Source: Eubacteriales bacterium
GTDB taxonomy: Bacteria; Bacillota; Clostridia; Lachnospirales; Lachnospiraceae
Length of the DNA: 64,000 bases
NCBI GenBank assembly: GCA_030526265.1
Contig: JAUNDE010000007.1
Span: forward strand, 7,917-71,916
Direction: 5' to 3'
Part shown: piece after piece, positions 43,483-51,884 of the stretch
Position numbering within the stretch: position 1 is the stretch's first letter
How the letters are laid out: each line of letters opens with the position of its first letter
Position numbers and translations under genes: made by a program
The notes under the pieces: model-generated
Databases searched by the model: none
Seen by the model: only the letters and a program-made list of their open reading frames with translations
Told to the model about the DNA's origin: nothing

Positions 43483-44331
43483 TTAACCTTTTACTCCACC
43501 ATCTGCTCTTCCGCTCTTGATCAGTGACTGGCTGATACCATACATGATAATGATCGGCAGTGATGTAACAAGGGACGCAGCCATCATCCTTCCCCAGATG
43601 TAATCCGGAGTGTTAAACAGTGAGTTAAGTCCGATCGTAATCGTCATATTCTCAGTCGAATCAATAAAGATTGATGCAAAGAGCACATCGTTCCATGCAA
43701 TCATGAATGCGTAAACAAACACGGAGATCAATCCCGAGATTGAGAGCGGAACGATGATCCTGAAAATAACTCCCCACCTTGAGAGCCCATCTACTTTTCC
43801 GGCTTCTTCAAGCTCAACCGGAATTGTTTCGAAAAAACTTCTTGTCATATAGATTGCTGTCGGCAATGTCTGAATGATCATACAGATGATTACCGCTTCT
43901 TCCGTATTTCGCAGTCCGATGGACGCAAGAAGCTTATACAATGGCACGATCAGAAGAATTCCTGAGAACATATATACAAAGAAGAAGACTTCGCTGATAA
44001 CTGATTTTCCAAAGAATTTCAGTCTGGCAAGCGCATATCCTCCAAGAATTCCAAGGAATACAACAAGAACGGATGTTGCAAGAGCGATATACAAACTGTT
44101 CTTCAAATATCTTACAAACGGGAAAATCTGTACATTGAAAATATCTTTATAATGCTGTATCGTAAATGACCTCGGAATAATCGTTGGTGGGAATCCGATC
44201 GTCTCTGCCGTAGATTTCAGTGATACACTGAGCATCATGATAAACGGGAACAACAGCGCGATCAAAATCAAGATCAATGCAACATAAAACAGTACTTTAT
44301 TGATCATATTTTTCTGTTTTCTAGTCCTCAT
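43483..44331 (-). CDS. ycjP: Carbohydrate ABC transporter permease (MalG/YcjP type)
   Basis: Inner-membrane permease of 282 residues with six predicted helices. The cytoplasmic loop EAGKVDGLSRWGVIFRIIVPL (about 195-215) is the EAA motif that docks the ATPase. It overlaps the start of the other permease gene by 11 bases, and the two form the channel. No ATPase gene is in the cluster; the UgpC-type protein at 14384 is the nearest candidate. Confidence 0.95.
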   Translation of the reverse strand: MRTRKQKNMINKVLFYVALILILIALLFPFIMMLSVSLKSTAETIGFPPTIIPRSFTIQHYKDIFNVQIFPFVRYLKNSLYIALATSVLVVFLGILGGYALARLKFFGKSVISEVFFFVYMFSGILLIVPLYKLLASIGLRNTEEAVIICMIIQTLPTAIYMTRSFFETIPVELEEAGKVDGLSRWGVIFRIIVPLSISGLISVFVYAFMIAWNDVLFASIFIDSTENMTITIGLNSLFNTPDYIWGRMMAASLVTSLPIIIMYGISQSLIKSGRADGGVKG

Positions 44332-45205
44332 CTGTCTTGAGCACCACCTTTCTGATAAGCATTACACATGCAAAGATAAATACAAACAAAATCAATGAAA
44401 TAGCTGCTGCTTTACCAAAATCATGGGTTGCAAATGCCATATCATACAAATACACACCGAGTACATCCACCTGACTTGTCAAAAGCTTCACCTCTGCATA
44501 GATGTAGAATGTCCAGATCATACGGAGACTGACTACTGTGACCATCGTAGGTTTGATTGCCGGGAATGTAACTGCTTTGAACTTCTCCCATTTTGATGCT
44601 CCGTCAATCTCTGCAGCTTCATACAAGCTCTTATCGATCGAAGTCATAATTGCAATAAACGACATATATGCATATGGGAAACATCTCCAAATATTAAACA
44701 GACATACCAGAATAAATGCGCTGGATGGATTGTCGAACCATAGCGGAGCAGAATCTGCCAAATGGAATACATGTACAACAAAATAGTTGATGATTCCATA
44801 AATATTGTTGAACATATATCTCCAACAGAAGATCAGACATACAGATGGCACAACATATGAAAGAATAATCAGCGCATTTACAAGCTTCTTTCCTTTGAAA
44901 TCTCTGTTTAAAAAACATGCTGCGGCAAGACCAAGCACAGTGCTGAGCACTACTACAACAAATGTATAGCCAACCGTAATTGCCACACTGGAATAAAACT
45001 CTTTGTCTGCAAGCACGTCTTTATAGTTGCTGATGCCGACAAAGACAGATGGCATCATTGGATTAACAGGCACATCCTGAAAGCTGATGATAAGGTTGTA
45101 CACCATCGGATAACCGATCAGAACAACCAGGAGGATAATACTTGGTGCCAATAATAAATATGCGAAAGTATTCTGGTTTTCCCAAAATTTTTTAACCTTT
45201 GACAT
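44321..45205 (-). CDS. ycjO: Carbohydrate ABC transporter permease (MalF/YcjO type)
   Basis: Inner-membrane permease of 294 residues with six helices. It starts MSKVKKFWENQNTFAYLLLA and carries the EAA loop YEAAEIDGASKWEKFKAVTFP (about 195-215). The start at 45205 is set by AAAGAGG seven bases upstream and excludes a reading frame through the intercistronic hairpin. It is 74 bases after the solute-binding protein gene. Confidence 0.95.
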   Translation of the reverse strand: MSKVKKFWENQNTFAYLLLAPSIILLVVLIGYPMVYNLIISFQDVPVNPMMPSVFVGISNYKDVLADKEFYSSVAITVGYTFVVVVLSTVLGLAAACFLNRDFKGKKLVNALIILSYVVPSVCLIFCWRYMFNNIYGIINYFVVHVFHLADSAPLWFDNPSSAFILVCLFNIWRCFPYAYMSFIAIMTSIDKSLYEAAEIDGASKWEKFKAVTFPAIKPTMVTVVSLRMIWTFYIYAEVKLLTSQVDVLGVYLYDMAFATHDFGKAAAISLILFVFIFACVMLIRKVVLKTDED

Positions 45206-45231
45206 ATTAAACCTCTTTCCTCTTACAAAAT

Positions 45232-45259
45232 CTGGGTTACGCATTGATACGTAACCCAG
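45232..45259 (-). other. Intercistronic hairpin between binding protein and permease genes
   Basis: Perfect 10-base stem CTGGGTTACG / CGTAACCCAG with an 8-base loop and no T-run after it. A hairpin in this place commonly protects the upstream message end, giving more binding protein than permease. Confidence 0.75.
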
Positions 45260-45279
45260 TAGCATTCTGTTTAAAAAAA

Positions 45280-46590
45280 CTATTTTACTAAACCTTCAAC
45301 ACTTGTCTGGGCTGTTGCCAACTCTGCATCGATATCTGCGTCCTGAACAAGAATATTGTTAAGAGCTTTACTGATAATTCCAGAGTTTGTGATATCTCCC
45401 ATAGCCATGAAATTCTTTCCGTCAACACTTCCGAATAATTTGAGGTTGTCAAAAGCCTCTCCTACATTCTCAAGAAGATGTGCAAACGGAACAATTGCTT
45501 CGTTTTCTGTGTAAGCAGTGTCTTCTGCAACTTCTGCAAATACTGGCTGAACTCCGCCTGGTGCCATTGTGATCCACTCTTCGTTATGTTCTTTTTCGAT
45601 CATGAAGCTTACAAATGCCTTTGCAGCCTCTGACTCTTCAGCAGAGATCTGATTTGAGATAGAAAGAACTGTTACACATCCATAAGCAGCAGACTCTGTG
45701 TTTGTTGGAAGTGCAAGCTGAACATCCTCAAGGAATCCGGCTTCCTGACATCCGCCAAGGATGTATGTTGAGTACATACACATTGGAGCGTTCTGTCCAA
45801 CAAATGCATCTTTTACATCTGCAACTTCTGTTGAACCAGGCATAGAATATCCGGCGAGTTCTTTATAGAATTCAGCAGCTTCTTTCATTGCATCTGTATC
45901 AATTGTTACATTTCCATCAGCATCAAATACGTTTGCGCCATTGGAAAGTGCGAACTGAGAGAACACCTGCTCTGTGAAAGCGGAATCAGATGTTGGAAGC
46001 GCGATTCCGTAGCTCTGATTTGCAGGATCATAGAATGCTTCAGCGATTGCACGCACATCATCCCAGCTCTCCGGAAGAGAAAATCCTTTAGACTCAAGCA
46101 TAGCTGTGTTACACCAGATACCCTGTACCCATCCACAGAGCGGAACTCCAACATAATCAGCGCCGTCTTCTGTTTTAACAACGTCTAATGCTCCCTCAAA
46201 GAATGCATCCTCACCCTTTGTAGAGATCACTTCATTCATTGCTGCTGTGTCAAGCAGCTGGTTTGTTACACTTGTTTTAGCCTGATCCTGGCTGAACTCG
46301 ATAACTGCCGGAAGTTCTGAGCTTCCTGCAAGAGTCGTGATCTTCTGATCGAAATCATCCTCGTTCACCGGCATAGATTCCACTTTTACATTTGGATTAG
46401 CCTCCTCAAATTCGCTGATGATCTGATCCACAACAGAAAGTCTTTCTTCCTCTACCTGCTGGTGCATGAACTGGATTGTTACCTGTCCATCAGATTCTCC
46501 GCCTGCTTCTTCACTCTTATTTCCGCATCCAGCAAATAATGTTGCTGACATTGCAAGAATAAGACAAGATGCCACAAGTTTCTTTTTCAT
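45280..46590 (-). CDS. ycjN: Sugar ABC transporter substrate-binding lipoprotein (YcjN type)
   Basis: Extracellular solute-binding protein family 1, 436 residues. Signal peptide and lipobox LFAGCG put the lipidated Cys at about residue 22, followed by the linker NKSEEAGGESDG. The mature domain has QFMHQQVEEERLSVVDQIIS, FEEANPNVKVESMPVNEDDF and GVPLCGWVQGIWCN. It captures the imported glycoside at the outer face of the membrane. It lies between the phosphorylase gene and the permease genes, in the ycjN position. Confidence 0.95.
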   Translation of the reverse strand: MKKKLVASCLILAMSATLFAGCGNKSEEAGGESDGQVTIQFMHQQVEEERLSVVDQIISEFEEANPNVKVESMPVNEDDFDQKITTLAGSSELPAVIEFSQDQAKTSVTNQLLDTAAMNEVISTKGEDAFFEGALDVVKTEDGADYVGVPLCGWVQGIWCNTAMLESKGFSLPESWDDVRAIAEAFYDPANQSYGIALPTSDSAFTEQVFSQFALSNGANVFDADGNVTIDTDAMKEAAEFYKELAGYSMPGSTEVADVKDAFVGQNAPMCMYSTYILGGCQEAGFLEDVQLALPTNTESAAYGCVTVLSISNQISAEESEAAKAFVSFMIEKEHNEEWITMAPGGVQPVFAEVAEDTAYTENEAIVPFAHLLENVGEAFDNLKLFGSVDGKNFMAMGDITNSGIISKALNNILVQDADIDAELATAQTSVEGLVK

Positions 46591-46629
46591 TGTGTTTCCT
46601 CCTTTTAATAAAAATTGATTTGTGATTTA

Positions 46630-48321
46630 TTAACATTCATCGCCCAGGATCCACATACACTGCAATGGCTCAAGGATCACAACATCGCCGACCGGTGTAT
46701 CGGCAATGAGATCATATCCTTTCACCTTTGTATGCACGTGAACCGCATCCGATGAAACATTAACCAGAACCGTAATCTTTTCTCCTGTATCAGTGAATCT
46801 TTCCAGTGCAAAAATACGCTGGTCATCAAAGATTATTTTCTGATGTGCAACCGGAGAAAAGGCTTTCTGACTTTTTCTGATCTTAATTCGCCTTATCATT
46901 TCATCAAAAATCACTTTTCGATTTGATCCCAAACGAAGCTGATTCGACAATTTGTCAGCATCCAGTTTCTCGCGATTGATTCTTCTCGGAATTCCTGATG
47001 TATTCATACCATAATAATCGTTACGGGAACCCAACAGACTGTGTATATAGATTCCCGGAAGTCCCTGAAGCGAGAGCAGAATCGTCTCTGCTGCAAGGAA
47101 ACGGGCGATTCGGACTTCATCAGTGTCTTCCGGCGAAGCCAGTGCGTCCTGATAATTAATATTCAATTCATATGGACTCTTTGTTCCATCTCCGTTATCT
47201 TTATAAGAAACAGCACCGCCATTTTTTAATGTCGCATCTACAAGGATCTGCTGCTCTTCCTTTGTAAGGATTCCCTCTGTCGGCCTTACACCTACACCGT
47301 CATGCGAGCTCAGGAAATTAAAATAACTCGTGCCATAAACCGGTTCGTCTAATCCATCTGCCCACCTGCTCAGCTTTTCTGCATTTCCTGTCAGGAACGA
47401 AAACATTGTGAGCGGCGGAAGAGGAAACTGATAAATCAGCTGTGCCTCATCATGTCCATTTCCAAAATAACTGATGTTATCTTTGTGAGGAACATTGGTT
47501 TCTGTGATCAGACACACGCCCGGCGCGTATGTATCCAAAAGCATGCGATATGTCTTGATCAGTTCATGCGTCTCCGGCAAATGCATACATGTTGTACCAG
47601 GCTCTTTCCAGATAAAACCGATCGCATCCAGGCGGATGAACCTGGCGCCATTCTGCGCAAAGCTCAAAAGAACGTCCAATATTTCTGCATAAACATGCGG
47701 ACTTCTGAAATTCAGGTCAATCTGATCTGTACTGAATGTTGTCCAAAGGTACTTTTTCTCTCCGGAAGTTGTTTCAAATTCTGTAAGAAGCGGCAATGCC
47801 CTTGGTCTTGTAACCGAACTGTAGTCTGCATCAGGATCGCAATCAATAAAATATGTATTATATGGATATTCCTGTGACAGATATTTTTCGAACCACATGC
47901 TGCTCTTTGATACATGATTTACGACCGCATCAAACATCAGGTCATAGGATTTTGCCAGTGCATTCACATCTTCCCAGTCTCCCAAATCCGGGTTGATCTT
48001 CTTATAATCCACAACAGAGAATCCGTCATCCGATGTATAAGGAAACATCGGAAGCAGATGAACAGTAGAAATGGCATCCTGCACATGCTCATCCAAAAAC
48101 GATTTCAAAGTTTTAAGACCCGATTCCCCATCACGGTATAGAGAATCTCCATATGTAATTAAGATCGAATCTTTTTCTGAGATCCATGTTCCCTTTGCCG
48201 GAATATCTGTATATTGATCCAACACCTGATCCACAAGACTCAGTGTTTCTTTTACGATGTCTTCATCTTTATAGATAAACAAAAGGCTGCTTGACAGTTT
48301 TTCTCTTAATTCTGTCCTCAT
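46630..48321 (-). CDS. ycjM: GH13_18 sugar phosphorylase (YcjM/glucosylglycerate phosphorylase type)
   Basis: Retaining phosphorylase of 563 residues on an amylase-like barrel. Motifs: LPMFPYTSDDGFSVVDY, DAVVNHVSKSS (region I), FIRLDAIGFIWKEPGT (nucleophile Asp, region II), LITETNVPHKDN (acid/base Glu, region III) and FLSSHDGVGVRP (region IV). The sucrose phosphorylase subfamily includes YcjM, reported to split 2-O-alpha-glucosyl-D-glycerate into alpha-glucose-1-phosphate and glycerate. Conserved blocks support YcjM over sucrose phosphorylase. It is the first gene of the operon, under the promoter at 48390-48362. Confidence 0.9.
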   Translation of the reverse strand: MRTELREKLSSSLLFIYKDEDIVKETLSLVDQVLDQYTDIPAKGTWISEKDSILITYGDSLYRDGESGLKTLKSFLDEHVQDAISTVHLLPMFPYTSDDGFSVVDYKKINPDLGDWEDVNALAKSYDLMFDAVVNHVSKSSMWFEKYLSQEYPYNTYFIDCDPDADYSSVTRPRALPLLTEFETTSGEKKYLWTTFSTDQIDLNFRSPHVYAEILDVLLSFAQNGARFIRLDAIGFIWKEPGTTCMHLPETHELIKTYRMLLDTYAPGVCLITETNVPHKDNISYFGNGHDEAQLIYQFPLPPLTMFSFLTGNAEKLSRWADGLDEPVYGTSYFNFLSSHDGVGVRPTEGILTKEEQQILVDATLKNGGAVSYKDNGDGTKSPYELNINYQDALASPEDTDEVRIARFLAAETILLSLQGLPGIYIHSLLGSRNDYYGMNTSGIPRRINREKLDADKLSNQLRLGSNRKVIFDEMIRRIKIRKSQKAFSPVAHQKIIFDDQRIFALERFTDTGEKITVLVNVSSDAVHVHTKVKGYDLIADTPVGDVVILEPLQCMWILGDEC

Positions 48322-48361
48322 TTTCCTCTCTCCTTTATGTCTTGCTTTGTCCTACATTGTC

Positions 48362-48390
48362 ATATTAATATTGAATCAATCAAATGTCAA
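48362..48390 (-). promoter_or_regulatory. Sigma-A promoter of the ycjM-type operon
   Basis: Minus strand: TTGACA (48390-48385), 17 bases, TAATAT (48367-48362). The spacer contains the palindrome ATTGATTCAAT. The box region is flanked by the imperfect inverted pair ATTGACAT...ATGACAAT, a plausible LacI-type operator. Farther upstream (48460-48481) an 11-bp unit TGTCYTGTTAT is repeated in tandem. The remaining gap up to the regulator gene is AT-rich with no ORF. Confidence 0.8.
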
Positions 48391-48574
48391 TACACCTTTA
48401 TTTTTTCAATATTTTGCACAAATTATTTGCTATGTTTTTGTTGCTTATCCACACTAAAATGTCCTGTTATTGTCTTGTTATTTTCGTTTTTGTCTTATTT
48501 GTCCACCTGACACATTCCATCCTTGTCTCAATTGACTTGTTTCCCATTCTGTTGCAATAATCTTTTTGCTATCG

Positions 48575-48606
48575 CAAAAAAAAGAGACCTCCCAAAAAGG
48601 GAGATC
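48575..48606 (-). terminator. Intrinsic terminator after the LacI-type regulator gene
   Basis: Minus strand: GATCTCCC, five T, GGGAGGTC (one wobble), then TC and eight T. It separates the regulator from the operon it probably controls. Confidence 0.9.
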
Positions 48607-48624
48607 CCTGAAATCATTTCCATA

Positions 48625-49638
48625 TTATGTTGATTCTCGTTCCACAACCGATGACATATAAGTCACCTTGCGTTTCATCCCAATATCTTCTCCGTTGATC
48701 TGCTTTGCCAAAAGCGATACACATTCTCTTGCCATCACATCAAAATCCTGATCCACTGTGGATATTCTCGGATGCAGATAATTTCCGATCGGAATATTAT
48801 CAATACCAAGCACTGCGATATCCTTCGGTATCTGATATCCGGCCTCCTGTATTGCACGATATACCCCAATCGCTCTCTCATCGCCTGACACAAAAAATGC
48901 ATCAACACTTTCATTTTCCAAAATGTCTTTCGCGGTACGATATGCCAGATCGACTGTACTGATGCCATATCTCACACGATAATTTCCCTTCGTCTCATTC
49001 GCAGCATCCAGAAAACCTCTTGCCCGTTCTCCATTGGAATTAAACTTTGGATCCCCAAGTAAAAAAACAATATCGCGATATCCACGTCCTGTCAGGTATC
49101 GGCCGCCTTTGAATCCAACCTGATAGTTGTCCAGACTGACAGACCACACTGTATCATCCTCTGTCTCTCCAAACAAAACAAACGGAATTCCATTTTCTTT
49201 CAGAAATTCACATCTGGGATCATTCGGCACATGTTCCAGAAAAATAACGCCGTCCACCAACCCATTATCCAGCATATAATATCCGTCCGTCTCATCCGAA
49301 ATAAAATTCGTAGCACTTGACGGAGCCATGATCACTTTCAGATGGCGCTTTCTCGCATAACTGAAAAGATACTTCAGCATCAGCGTATGCCACGAGCTCA
49401 AATGCTCTTCCTCGTGACGATCCGTCATGATCATAATCACATTCGTCTTATTGCCACGCAGTCCTCTGGCAAGAATATTTGTTTTATAGCCAAGATCCTG
49501 AATTGCCTGATTCACAATATTTCTTGTCCTGACTGACACATTTTCTGAATTATTGATCACGCGGGACACTGTTTTGATCGATAATCCACACGCATTCGCA
49601 ACATCTGTAATCGTAACTTTTGACTTTTTCTGCTCCAT
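48625..49638 (-). CDS. LacI family transcriptional regulator (YcjW position)
   Basis: DNA-binding regulator of 337 residues. Helix-turn-helix TITDVANACGLSIKTVSRVI at about residues 8-27, hinge ILARGLRGNKT, and a sugar-binding-protein-like effector domain (GVIFLEHVPNDPRCEF, VDAFFVSGDERAIGVYRAI, AVLGIDNIPIGNYLHPRIST). The start at 49638 has GAAGG seven bases upstream; the ATG eight codons earlier (49662) is also possible. It lies upstream of the ycj-type operon and is transcribed the same way with its own terminator. It is the likely specific regulator, as YcjW is in E. coli. Confidence 0.92.
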   Translation of the reverse strand: MEQKKSKVTITDVANACGLSIKTVSRVINNSENVSVRTRNIVNQAIQDLGYKTNILARGLRGNKTNVIMIMTDRHEEEHLSSWHTLMLKYLFSYARKRHLKVIMAPSSATNFISDETDGYYMLDNGLVDGVIFLEHVPNDPRCEFLKENGIPFVLFGETEDDTVWSVSLDNYQVGFKGGRYLTGRGYRDIVFLLGDPKFNSNGERARGFLDAANETKGNYRVRYGISTVDLAYRTAKDILENESVDAFFVSGDERAIGVYRAIQEAGYQIPKDIAVLGIDNIPIGNYLHPRISTVDQDFDVMARECVSLLAKQINGEDIGMKRKVTYMSSVVEREST

Positions 49639-49719
49639 TGTATTACCTTCTTTGGAATCCATCTCTTTTCCTATTCATTATACATGATTTCCTTCAGAAG
49701 ATACAAGAGAATCGAAATA

Positions 49720-50271
49720 TTAAGAAGCACTTTTTCCCCGAACCAGGTCCATCACATTTGCCTTCAGAAGCACTTTTGCTACAAGGAAGAACAAAACAGA
49801 TGTGATCGGGAACATTACGAGCTGCTGCGTTACCCGCGCCGGCAGGATTGCCATAAATCCATTTCCATAAAGAACAGTCAGCCAGTATGTATTCAGTCCA
49901 AGACTGACGATAATCGATGACAGTCCATTTGCGGCGAGGACTCTCACCGGATGAAGCGGCTTCTTATACAGCACCACTCCGTAGATCAGTCCGTTTACGA
50001 TCGCACTGATCGTAAATCCCGGAAAAAATGCTCCTGTCGGATTCACCAGATACTTCAAAATATCCATGGCACCGCCAAAGATACCTCCGACAACCGGACC
50101 AAAGAACATACTTGCCAATTCATGAGGCAGATAAGAGAAGCTGATTCTGATAAAGTCAGTCAGCTGAACCTGGTAAAACCCAAGTGCTACACTCAATGCA
50201 AGAAGGAGTGATGTCACTGTCAATGATTTTACACTCTGAAGCTCATGAAAGGAGTCTCTAAAAGATTTCAT
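49720..50271 (-). CDS. folT: Folate ECF transporter S component (FolT-like)
   Basis: Membrane substrate-binding subunit of an energy-coupling-factor vitamin transporter, 183 residues, about six helices. ALSVALGFYQVQLTDFIRIS and the glycine-rich GGIFGGAMDILKYLVNPTGAFFPGFTISA stretch are typical of folate S components. The shared EcfAA'T module is elsewhere. The preceding tetrahydrofolate riboswitch independently indicates folate uptake. The AAAGGAGG site is sequestered in a leader hairpin. Confidence 0.92.
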   Translation of the reverse strand: MKSFRDSFHELQSVKSLTVTSLLLALSVALGFYQVQLTDFIRISFSYLPHELASMFFGPVVGGIFGGAMDILKYLVNPTGAFFPGFTISAIVNGLIYGVVLYKKPLHPVRVLAANGLSSIIVSLGLNTYWLTVLYGNGFMAILPARVTQQLVMFPITSVLFFLVAKVLLKANVMDLVRGKSAS

Positions 50272-50276
50272 AAAAA

Positions 50277-50322
50277 ATACCTCCTTTGCAGTAGCCCCGT
50301 AAAACTACGCATAAGCAGGTAT
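50277..50322 (-). promoter_or_regulatory. Ribosome-site-sequestering hairpin of folT
   Basis: ATACCT (50322-50317) can pair with the AGGTAT that overlaps the folT Shine-Dalgarno (50282-50277), with inner GTAG/CTAC and GC/GC pairs (50308-50291). A T-run follows, so the same structure could also act as a terminator. This is the expected expression platform downstream of the aptamer. Confidence 0.7.
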
Positions 50323-50340
50323 ATTCACTGTCTATGTGTA

Positions 50341-50444
50341 GCAGCGGGATGCGGAAAAAGCATCGCAAGTGAACCAAGATCACTTTTCGTCCTACCGACA
50401 ACTCCCCGTCCGGCTGGCACTTAACGCGCAATTTCCTACTCTGC
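50341..50444 (-). promoter_or_regulatory. Tetrahydrofolate (THF) riboswitch aptamer
   Basis: Minus strand, from GCAGAGTAGG (50444) to ATCCCGCTGC (50341), whose ends pair as GCAG/CTGC. It contains the hallmark GCGTTAAGTG (about 50425-50416), a GGGGAGTTGTC segment and ACGAA, followed by a further stem and GCATCCCGCT, in the order of the published THF aptamer. Its position before a folT-like gene matches the known target class. Binding of reduced folate would hide the ribosome site and shut off uptake. Confidence 0.9.
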
Positions 50445-50485
50445 GTCTTTCTTATTTTCTGTCTTTCGACATTTGTTACCAATTC

Positions 50486-50514
50486 ATTCTAGCACGCTTT
50501 AAGATGACATGCAA
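50486..50514 (-). promoter_or_regulatory. Promoter of the THF riboswitch-folT transcript
   Basis: Minus strand: TTGCAT (50514-50509), 17 bases, TAGAAT (50491-50486). The -35 region overlaps the end of the upstream MATE gene. The aptamer begins about 40 bases downstream. Confidence 0.7.
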
Positions 50515-51884
50515 GACTTCATCTTCATATCTTTGATCTGTCCCCATGCCAGAATGACTGTCACGACGAGTGCCGCAGAATCCGCAATCGGTCCGGCATA
50601 CATGACACCGTCAATCCCAAAGATGGTCGGGAAGATCAGAATCAACGGGAGCAAGAACAGAATCTGCCTTGTCAGGGAAGTCAATATACCAAGCTTCGCT
50701 TTACCGATCGATGTAAAGAATCCGGACGATATCGGCTGCACACTGTTCGTGAAGGTCATCAGCATAAAGATACGGAAATATCTCTCTGCAAAAAGGAAAT
50801 ATTCTTCACTTCCCGAACCAAAGATGCTGACGATCGATCTCGGAAATAACTGAAAACAAAGCCCTGCCACTGTCCCGATGACTATGGACAGAACGATGGC
50901 CTTGCGGTATGTCTCACGCACTCTGGAATAATTCTTCGCCCCGTAATTAAATCCCCAGATCGGCTGACACCCCTGCGAGATACCAATACAAAATGCCATA
51001 AAAATCATATTTACCTTGGAGATAACACCGACACATGCAAGTGGTATCTCTGATCCGTAAATGGACTGTGCACCATATTTACGCAGTGTGTTGTTCATCG
51101 CAATCTGAACGATCGCCATCGCGATCTGATTGATGCACGATGCCACACCGAGAGAAGCGATCGATGCCAGATACTTTCCTTTTGGAAGCAGCATGGATCT
51201 TGTGATCCCCATTTTCTGTTTCTTCAGAAAATAATAGATAACGATCATTCCGGAGACGATCTGTCCGATAACAGTCGCGGCCGCTGCCCCCTGTATACCC
51301 CAGTGGAACCCAAAAATAAACAGCGGATCCAGGATCGTATTGATGACCGCACCCGTAACGGTACAGACCATCGAAAATGTCGGGCTTCTGTCTGCACGGA
51401 TCAGATGATTGCCGCCGATACTCAGTACAAGGAACGGCGTTCCAAAGGCACAGATTCCTGTATATTGCTGTGCATATGGCAATATCTGATCTGTGACACC
51501 GAACAGATGCAGCAGCGGATTCAAGAATAATAATGTAACGACCGCTATCAATGTACCTCCGATCAAAAGCATCGACAGACCTGTAGCCGCAATCGAGGAG
51601 GCCTGCTCATGATTGCCCGCACCGGATTCCAGGTTATAATTGGAAGCACTTCCAATTCCGAGCATGAGTGCCGTTGCAGTACAGATAATGGAAATCGGAA
51701 ATGCGATATTCGTCGCCGCATTCCCAAGCATGCCAACACCCTGTCCGATAAATATCTGATCGACAATATTATAGAGAGAACTCACAAGCATACTGATCAC
51801 AGCAGGTATGCCGAATCTCGCGATCAGCCGTCCCACCTTTTCTGTCGCAAGAGGATTTCCCTTTTTAATATTCTCTGATGACAC
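50499..51884 (-). CDS. MATE family efflux transporter
   Basis: Second MATE exporter, 461 residues, twelve helices in two halves. FGIPAVISMLVSSLYNIVDQ opens helix 1, and IGSASNYNLESGAGNHEQAS and CQPIWGFNYGAKNYSRVRET mark the two symmetric loops. It begins inside the last codons of the homoserine dehydrogenase gene (20-base overlap), so translation is coupled. The substrate is unknown, and sharing a message with hom gives no obvious biochemical link. Confidence 0.94.
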   Translation of the reverse strand: MSSENIKKGNPLATEKVGRLIARFGIPAVISMLVSSLYNIVDQIFIGQGVGMLGNAATNIAFPISIICTATALMLGIGSASNYNLESGAGNHEQASSIAATGLSMLLIGGTLIAVVTLLFLNPLLHLFGVTDQILPYAQQYTGICAFGTPFLVLSIGGNHLIRADRSPTFSMVCTVTGAVINTILDPLFIFGFHWGIQGAAAATVIGQIVSGMIVIYYFLKKQKMGITRSMLLPKGKYLASIASLGVASCINQIAMAIVQIAMNNTLRKYGAQSIYGSEIPLACVGVISKVNMIFMAFCIGISQGCQPIWGFNYGAKNYSRVRETYRKAIVLSIVIGTVAGLCFQLFPRSIVSIFGSGSEEYFLFAERYFRIFMLMTFTNSVQPISSGFFTSIGKAKLGILTSLTRQILFLLPLILIFPTIFGIDGVMYAGPIADSAALVVTVILAWGQIKDMKMKSCMSS

